From Flavobacterium sp. (GTDB lineage: Bacteria; Bacteroidota; Bacteroidia; Flavobacteriales; Flavobacteriaceae), in contig NZ_JAQWTM010000319.1 of assembly GCF_029242675.1 (NCBI RefSeq), positions 1 through 43,490 on the forward strand: a stretch of DNA of 43,490 nt. Reading direction: 5' to 3'. Within the stretch, counting starts at the first letter, position 1. Each line of letters starts with the position of its first letter. The notes beneath the pieces are model-generated. The model saw nothing but the letters and a program-made list of their open reading frames with translations, was not told the DNA's origin and ran no database searches. This document shows, one piece after another, positions 37,706 through 43,490 of the stretch. Both the position numbers and the translations under genes were made by a program.

Positions 37706-39193
37706 TTATTTCAAGTTTAATAAATCTACGATTTTCCTGTTGTCTGACAGTCTTGGGATCTTGTTTTGTCCGCCAAGTTTACCAATTGATTTCATGTAAT
37801 CCTGAAAACCATTTTTGGCCACAGCCGTAATAACCACTTTTTTCAGAATGTTACCTACAATCAGGTCGTCGTAGTAGATGTTTTGTTTGCGCATGGCAGT
37901 ATCTATCGCTTCTGCAAAAGCAGATATGTTCTCCGGTTCCTGCTCAAATTCTATAAACCACTCGTGGTAAGGCAAGCCGCTAGCTGGATTTATTTGCGGT
38001 GCCACCGTAAATTCGTTCACACGAACAGTAGTTCCCTCCATGGCTTCTTGCAAAGCACTTTCGACTTCTTTACCAATCACATGCTCGCCAAAGGCTGATA
38101 TGTAATGCTTAATTCTTCCGGATACGATAATGCGGTAGGGCTTTAATGAGGTAAACTGAACCGTGTCTCCAATGTTATAACCCCAAAGTCCTGCATTTGT
38201 CGAGATGATTAAAACATAATTAACGCCAAGCTCTACCTCGCCAATGGTGTACCGTCTAGGGTTATCTGTGAAAAAAGAATCGCTTTTGATAAATTCATAA
38301 AAAATACCGCCATCCAACAGCAACAGCATCCCTTTTTGCTGCTGTGTATCTTGATAGGCAAAAAACCCTTCCGAAGCAGGAAATAACTCGATGCTGTCTA
38401 CTTTTCGTCCAATAAGATTTTCGAACTTGGCGCGATACGGCTCATAATTGACACCACCATAGATAAACAAGTTGAAATTTTTGAAAATCTCACCTACAGG
38501 CTTTCCTCCTTTTTGTTCTAAGCGCTCAAAATACATTTGTACCCAAGACGGAATTCCTGAAATTACCGTCATGTTTTCATTGAAGGTTTCGCCTACAATT
38601 GCATCTACTTTAGCTTCCCAATCGTCAATACAGTTGGTTTCTAAAGAAGGCATCCTGTTTTTTTGCAAATATTTAGGAACAAAATGCGCCACAATACCCG
38701 ATAAGCGGCCAAACTGAATTCCGTTTTTTTCTTCTAAAATGGGGCTTCCCTGAAGGAAAATCATTTTGCCATCTACAAAATCCGCCTTTCCGGTTTCATG
38801 GATATAATGTAAGATTGCATTTCGAGCGGCTTGAATATGATAGGGCATCGATTCCTTAGTAAGCGGAATGTATTTTGCACCTGAGGTTGTTCCTGAAGTT
38901 TTAGCAAAATAAAGTGGTTTACCTTTCCATAACACATTTTCTTGCCCGGCAACCACCTTTTCAACATATGGCTTTAGATCTTCATAATCTCTAATAGGAA
39001 CTTGATTTGCAAAATCAGCATAGGTTGTAATAGTACCAAAATTATGGTCCTTACCAAAATCAGTTTCCCTAGCTTCTTTAATCAATTGATTAAAAACAGC
39101 CTGCTGCGTAGCTACAGGATTATTGGCCCAGGATTGTGTTTTTTTGTAAATATGATTAGCAAAGAGTTTTGCTGCTATTGCTTTTATAGACAT
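37706..39193 (-). CDS. GH3 auxin-responsive promoter family (acyl-adenylating) protein
   Basis: LYFAKTSGTTSGAKYIPLTKESM, LFPASEGFFAYQ, YVLIISTNAGLWGYNIGDTVQF; start at 39193 (MSIKAIAAKLF) preferred over 39226. Confidence 0.92.
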   Translation of the reverse strand: MSIKAIAAKLFANHIYKKTQSWANNPVATQQAVFNQLIKEARETDFGKDHNFGTITTYADFANQVPIRDYEDLKPYVEKVVAGQENVLWKGKPLYFAKTSGTTSGAKYIPLTKESMPYHIQAARNAILHYIHETGKADFVDGKMIFLQGSPILEEKNGIQFGRLSGIVAHFVPKYLQKNRMPSLETNCIDDWEAKVDAIVGETFNENMTVISGIPSWVQMYFERLEQKGGKPVGEIFKNFNLFIYGGVNYEPYRAKFENLIGRKVDSIELFPASEGFFAYQDTQQQKGMLLLLDGGIFYEFIKSDSFFTDNPRRYTIGEVELGVNYVLIISTNAGLWGYNIGDTVQFTSLKPYRIIVSGRIKHYISAFGEHVIGKEVESALQEAMEGTTVRVNEFTVAPQINPASGLPYHEWFIEFEQEPENISAFAEAIDTAMRKQNIYYDDLIVGNILKKVVITAVAKNGFQDYMKSIGKLGGQNKIPRLSDNRKIVDLLNLK

Positions 39194-39275
39194 GATGGTT
39201 GTTGATTTGTAACGTGCGTAACACAAAATAAGGTTTAATCAATGAGAGCGCTAGCGCTATTTTTTACGTCAAAAA

Positions 39276-39782
39276 TTATTTAGTGTTTTTCTTTTTGCTT
39301 TTAGTGGTAAGTGCTTTCTTTTCCTCTATTTCCACTTCTTTTCTTAATTGTAATTCTTCCTCAGATGCGGTCAATTTCAATGGCGGTACCGGTTCTTCAG
39401 AAGCAGCTAAAATCGAATCTTTATTGAATTTAGCATACTCCAACTGTCCGTTTAATACTTTTTGAATGGATTGAATATAGGCTTCGTTTTTCTTTAAGGC
39501 GTTCGTTAAAGAGTCGGATTTTAATGCTAAAATAGTGGCATCCTTTTTTAGTTTGGTAGAGGAATATCCAGGAATATATTCCCGTAAAGGAGTAAAGGCA
39601 ATAATAAAAGTAGTGATCGATATAAGTAAAATTGCTCCTAGAGTAGCGACTACAAAAACATTCATCAAGGTCAACTTTAAAGAAAAGGTTTCCTCAAAAG
39701 TGTCTTCATTCAAGATAACCAAGCGGTTTTTAGTGAATAATTTACTGTGAAGTTTCTTTCTTTTTAATCGTTTCTTGGACAT
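39276..39782 (-). CDS. Single-TM protein resembling the N-terminal part of Flavobacterium M23-peptidase-like proteins
   Basis: 168 aa, basic N-term, one TM, AFTPLREYIPGYSS..., C-term low complexity; no M23 catalytic motif seen. Confidence 0.65.
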   Translation of the reverse strand: MSKKRLKRKKLHSKLFTKNRLVILNEDTFEETFSLKLTLMNVFVVATLGAILLISITTFIIAFTPLREYIPGYSSTKLKKDATILALKSDSLTNALKKNEAYIQSIQKVLNGQLEYAKFNKDSILAASEEPVPPLKLTASEEELQLRKEVEIEEKKALTTKSKKKNTK

Positions 39783-39998
39783 AATTTTTCTTTATATGAC
39801 AAATATAATAATTTAAGTCAAGCATAGTACTTTAGTACCATAGTTCGCCTATGAACAGCGATAATAAGTTGTTTTTAATATATTTTTAACTTTACACGCT
39901 TTAAATATTTACGGTTAAATGAATGCAGGTATCGTTATTCTATTTACCTTTGTCCCTACATTAATTACAAATTTGCTTCGGCAATAAATTATTCAATC

Positions 39999-40172
39999 AT
40001 GGGAAGATTTGGTGTTACAGAAATCCTAGTTATTTTGGCAGTGGTTTTATTACTTTTTGGAGGTAAAAAAATTCCAGAATTGATGAAAGGCTTAGGAAGC
40101 GGAATTAAAGAATTCAAAAATGCCGCAAAGGAAGATCAGCCTGCTGATAAAAAAGAAGATACTAAAGAGTAA
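39999..40172 (+). CDS. tatA: Sec-independent translocase TatA/E/B homologue
   Basis: 57 aa, absent from ORF track: [57 protein letters not shown]. Confidence 0.95.
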   Translation: MGRFGVTEILVILAVVLLLFGGKKIPELMKGLGSGIKEFKNAAKEDQPADKKEDTKE

Positions 40173-40223
40173 AATCTAACGATTCTATTTAAACACGTTA
40201 AACGGTTTAAGTAAGGTAATCCC

Positions 40224-40255
40224 AAATCCCAAATACTGGTGTTTGGGATTTTTTT
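40224..40255 (+). terminator. Intrinsic terminator after tatA
   Basis: AAATCCCAAA tactggtg TTTGGGATTT then T-run. Confidence 0.9.
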
Positions 40256-40364
40256 GTGCCCAATTTTTGGCTTCTAAAAAATAATAATATCAAAAAAGGC
40301 AAAAAAACACGAATAAAAGAAAATTATTTTTAACTTTGTTTAAAATAAATTTAACTTTATTAAA

Positions 40365-40631
40365 ATGAAACTACCAATTGTTTGTCCCAGCTGCGAGAAT
40401 TCATTGCGTGTAAGCCAAATGAAATGTGACCAATGCGAAACCGAAGTCAACGGAAATTACGATTTACCCTTGTATTTAAAATTAAAGCGAGAGGAGCAAG
40501 ATTTTGTCCTAGAATTTTTTCTAAGCAGTGGTAGTATTAAGGAAATGGCCAAGCAAGCGGGCAACTCCTACCCCACAATGCGAAACAAAATGGACGACCT
40601 TATTGAAAAAATAAAAAATTTAAAATCGTAA
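40365..40631 (+). CDS. DUF2089-like zinc-ribbon/HTH protein
   Basis: 88 aa, CPSCENSLRVSQMKCDQCE zinc ribbon, then LYLKLKREEQDFVLEFFLSSGSIKEMAKQAGNSYPTMRNKMDDLI. Confidence 0.88.
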   Translation: MKLPIVCPSCENSLRVSQMKCDQCETEVNGNYDLPLYLKLKREEQDFVLEFFLSSGSIKEMAKQAGNSYPTMRNKMDDLIEKIKNLKS

Positions 40632-40633
40632 TC

Positions 40634-41221
40634 ATGACTTGGCAAACCGTTTTTAATCCGTTTTCAAAATTTTCCGAAAAGCAATTACTCTCAATTGGAA
40701 TCCTGTCTTTTATTGTTAATTCAGTAGTCTGTTTTTATACTTCCACAAAAATGGATAGTATTTTTCATTTTTCTCCGCAACCAGATCTTTTGTTAGCAAA
40801 TGCATTTATCTATGTGACCATTAGCACTGTAACTGCAACTTTATTTCTTTTTTTACTAGCGCTACTCTTTAATAAAAAAACCCGTTTTGTAGATATCGTT
40901 AACACCGTTTTATTGTCGCAAGCTCCTAACTTTTTAGTGTTGCTGTGCATCAAATTTAGCGGACTTGAAACAATGGCTAAAACCGTTAATACCAGCAATG
41001 GAGCGGTTCCCTCCTTAGATTTGAATACAATTGCCATCGTTCCTTTTTTAATTGGAATCGTTTTAATGCTTGCCCTAATAGTATATGGTTTTGTGCTGAT
41101 CTACAATGGTTTTAAAACAGCGACCAACTTAAAAAAGGGGCTTCATATTGGCTTGTTTATCCTATTTCTGTTCTTATTTACTTTATTTCACCAGATATAT
41201 ATTCACTATTTAAACCTTTAG
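40634..41221 (+). CDS. YIP1-like integral membrane protein
   Basis: 195 aa, five or so TM segments; directly after DUF2089. Confidence 0.7.
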   Translation: MTWQTVFNPFSKFSEKQLLSIGILSFIVNSVVCFYTSTKMDSIFHFSPQPDLLLANAFIYVTISTVTATLFLFLLALLFNKKTRFVDIVNTVLLSQAPNFLVLLCIKFSGLETMAKTVNTSNGAVPSLDLNTIAIVPFLIGIVLMLALIVYGFVLIYNGFKTATNLKKGLHIGLFILFLFLFTLFHQIYIHYLNL

Positions 41222-41253
41222 TTCTGCCGCCTTAACAAACAAAAACTATCATT

Positions 41254-42591
41254 ATGAAAACAAAACTATTAATTATCGCGCTCCTCAGTATGCAATTCCT
41301 TTTTGCTCAAGAAATAACCGGTTCGTGGTCAGGAGAACTTAGCGTTCAAGGAATGACGTTACCACTTAGCTTTCATATTAAAAAAGATTTAAACGGACAA
41401 GTGTCTACAATGGATAGCCCAAAACAAGGGGCTAAAAACATACCACTCGGTACTACAACATTCATCGATAATTTAGTAACAATAAATGCACCCGCACTGG
41501 GTTTGAGTTATTCAGGAAAATTGAATGCTAGTACTATCGAAGGAACCTTCAAACAAGGTGGAATGGAATTTCCAATGACTTTAACTCGACAAAGTGAAAA
41601 TGTTCCTACCGTTATGAGGCCGCAAACTCCAAAAGCACCTTTTAATTACCAAACTGAGGAAGTTAGTTTTGTAAATTCAACTGACAAAAACAGTCTAGCT
41701 GGAACACTTTCAACACCAAAAAATTTTAGTAAATCAAGTCCAATTGTAATTATGATAACAGGTTCTGGAAGTCAAAATCGCGATGAAGAACTTTTTGACC
41801 ACAAACCATTTGCGGTAATCGCTGATGATTTTGCAAAAAAAGGAATTGCTACACTACGTCTTGATGATCGCGGTATTGGTGGTTCTAGCAAAGGAACTAA
41901 GAATGATACCTCGGCTAATTTTGCCACTGATATTACAGCTGCAGTACTTTTTTTAACAGATAAGGGCTTTACTAACATTGGTTTATTAGGTCACAGTGAA
42001 GGCGGCATGATTGCACCCATGGTTGCTCTTAATTCTAAAGAGGTAAAATTTTTGGTTTTAATGGCTGGTCCAGGCGCAGCTGTTGATGAATTGTTGTTGC
42101 AGCAAAATTATTTAGCGGGGAAATTAGCCGGTATGAACGAAGCTGATTTACAAGAAAATAAAAAAACGAACGCTACAATTTATAATTTTATAAAAAATTA
42201 CAAAGGAACTACTTATGAAGAAGACTTACGATCGTTTTTAAAAAGTGACGGTCAAAAAGCAAACGAAGATTTAGTTAATCAATTGAAAAATTCTTGGTTC
42301 CGATACTTTATAAGTTTTAACCCTGATACTTACTTATCAAAAATTAAAATACCTGTATTAGCAATTAACGGAGGTTTGGATTTTCAAGTCCCAGCTAAAG
42401 AAAACTTAGCTGCCATTAAAAATTCACTAACTAAAGCTAAAAACAAAAACTTTGAAACCTACGAATTCGAGGGCATGAACCATCTGTTTCAAGAATCTAA
42501 AACGGGTGCATTCTCTGAATATGGAGAAATAGATCAAACCATTTCACCTAAAGTACTTGATAAAATGAGTAACTGGATTTTGAAATTATAA
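41254..42591 (+). CDS. Secreted alpha/beta hydrolase (serine aminopeptidase-like)
   Basis: 445 aa, signal peptide, ITGSGSQNRDE, LLGHSEGGMIAPM nucleophile elbow, late GMNHLF His motif. Confidence 0.92.
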   Translation: MKTKLLIIALLSMQFLFAQEITGSWSGELSVQGMTLPLSFHIKKDLNGQVSTMDSPKQGAKNIPLGTTTFIDNLVTINAPALGLSYSGKLNASTIEGTFKQGGMEFPMTLTRQSENVPTVMRPQTPKAPFNYQTEEVSFVNSTDKNSLAGTLSTPKNFSKSSPIVIMITGSGSQNRDEELFDHKPFAVIADDFAKKGIATLRLDDRGIGGSSKGTKNDTSANFATDITAAVLFLTDKGFTNIGLLGHSEGGMIAPMVALNSKEVKFLVLMAGPGAAVDELLLQQNYLAGKLAGMNEADLQENKKTNATIYNFIKNYKGTTYEEDLRSFLKSDGQKANEDLVNQLKNSWFRYFISFNPDTYLSKIKIPVLAINGGLDFQVPAKENLAAIKNSLTKAKNKNFETYEFEGMNHLFQESKTGAFSEYGEIDQTISPKVLDKMSNWILKL

Positions 42592-42599
42592 CCTAAAAG

Positions 42600-42630
42600 T
42601 CTCGATTTGCTCGAGAATTTTTTATTTTTA
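42600..42630 (+). terminator. Probable intrinsic terminator
   Basis: TCTCGA tttgc TCGAGA followed by ATTTTTTATTTTT. Confidence 0.7.
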
Positions 42631-42808
42631 ACCTCATGGTAATTCGAAAAAGGGCTCAAAAAAACCACGACTCATATTCTTAATTTACTGGTCATTAAAA
42701 AAAATTAAACACTGCTAAAAAAATTACAAAACTCTTATTTAGAATTAATCTTAATTATGTATGTTTGCACTTCAAAAAAGCAAAATAATACTTAAAATAG
42801 TAGCAGCC

Positions 42809-43324
42809 ATGACAAAAAAGAAGAAATCAAGTAATTTAATGCGCATCATACACCGATATTTGGGTTTTTTTCTTGCGGGAATAATGGCTGTTTATGCCTT
42901 GAGCGGAATTATTTTAATTTTTAGAGATACCGATTTTCTAAAGCAAGAAAAGAATATTGTAAAAACCATAGCTCCCAATTTGAATGAGGAAGATTTAGGA
43001 AAAGAATTGCATCTTAAAAAATTAAAAGCAGAACGTGAAGAAGGAGATATCGTTTTTTTCAAAGAAGGAACCTACAATAAAAAAACAGGAGCGGCTGATT
43101 ATAAAACCACAAGCCAACCTTTTATAATTGAAAAAATGAGTCATTTGCACAAAGCAAAATCAGGTGATCCTTTGTTCTTTTTGAATATCTTCTTTGGATT
43201 ATCACTATTCTTTTTTGTGATTTCTTCTTTTTGGATGTTTTTACCCCAGACAACTATTTTCAAAAAAGGAATGTACTTTACAGCCGCAGGAATTGTCTTG
43301 ACATTGATACTATTGTTTTTGTAA
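42809..43324 (+). CDS. PepSY-associated TM-like membrane protein
   Basis: IHRYLGFFLAGIMAVYALSGIILIFRDTDF and later TM segments; start 42809 (MTKKKKSS) preferred over 42761. Confidence 0.75.
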   Translation: MTKKKKSSNLMRIIHRYLGFFLAGIMAVYALSGIILIFRDTDFLKQEKNIVKTIAPNLNEEDLGKELHLKKLKAEREEGDIVFFKEGTYNKKTGAADYKTTSQPFIIEKMSHLHKAKSGDPLFFLNIFFGLSLFFFVISSFWMFLPQTTIFKKGMYFTAAGIVLTLILLFL

Positions 43325-43350
43325 AACAATACTTTTATAGCTTTATATGA

Positions 43351-43382
43351 AAAAACCATCTTTAGTATAGATGGTTTTTTTT
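43351..43382. terminator. Bidirectional terminator between convergent genes
   Basis: AAAAACCATC tttagtatag? GATGGTTTTT inverted repeat with T-run. Confidence 0.88.
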
Positions 43383-43403
43383 ATACTTGCAGTGACTCAA
43401 TTA

Positions 43404-43490
43404 CTAAATCACCATCGTCAATTGAATCCTCTTTCTATCCTCATCGACTTCGGTTACTTTTACCGTTACATGTTGGTGTAACTTCACTAC
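43404..43490 (-). CDS. C-terminus of an S1-domain protein, Tex-like (partial)
   Basis: Reverse strand reads VVKLHQHVTVKVTEVDEDRKRIQLTMVI*, end of an S1 RNA-binding domain as in Tex. Confidence 0.65.
   Translation of the reverse strand, partial: VVKLHQHVTVKVTEVDEDRKRIQLTMVI

Noticed and set aside
1-43490. tRNA, rRNA, toxin-antitoxin, restriction-modification, prophage or other defence genes
   Set aside because: None recognised in the ORF list or intergenic regions read

Overview
The window is a Bacteroidota chromosome segment, most likely Flavobacterium-like judging by gene families and AT-rich composition. From left to right it holds: the 5' end of atpA and the atpH/F/E/B block, with AtpI-type small membrane proteins, a bactofilin and a SprE/PorW-like TPR lipoprotein (minus strand); an ABC transporter (ATPase plus DUF5687-type permease) downstream of an array of six paralogous membrane proteins and a PadR regulator; a ferredoxin reductase; a GLPGLI/outer-membrane beta-barrel pair; a GT9/DUF4254 pair; upp; purD; a 10-kb Wzx/Wzy-type polysaccharide locus; a DUF6909-like protein; a GH3-family enzyme; tatA; DUF2089/YIP1/alpha-beta hydrolase genes; a PepSY-type membrane protein; and the 3' end of a tex-like gene. 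The best candidate for an under-described system is the PadR - six-paralogue - ABC transporter cluster (about 6.7-14.3 kb). Its paralogues share a HAAS-like N-terminal helical segment (LTxEQI...DLxxELxDHxxxxxE) but have divergent transmembrane parts. Four of them are separated by near-identical leaders and 130-bp imperfect palindromes with GTCATGCTGAGGAACGAAGCATC arms. Other items worth checking are a potential three-way-junction RNA-like element at 6623-6716, a nucleoside-phosphorylase-like C-terminus in the 559-aa protein, and a strong hairpin between atpE and atpF. No rRNA, tRNA, CRISPR array or transposase was recognised. All family assignments come from reading the sequence by eye; no database search was run.
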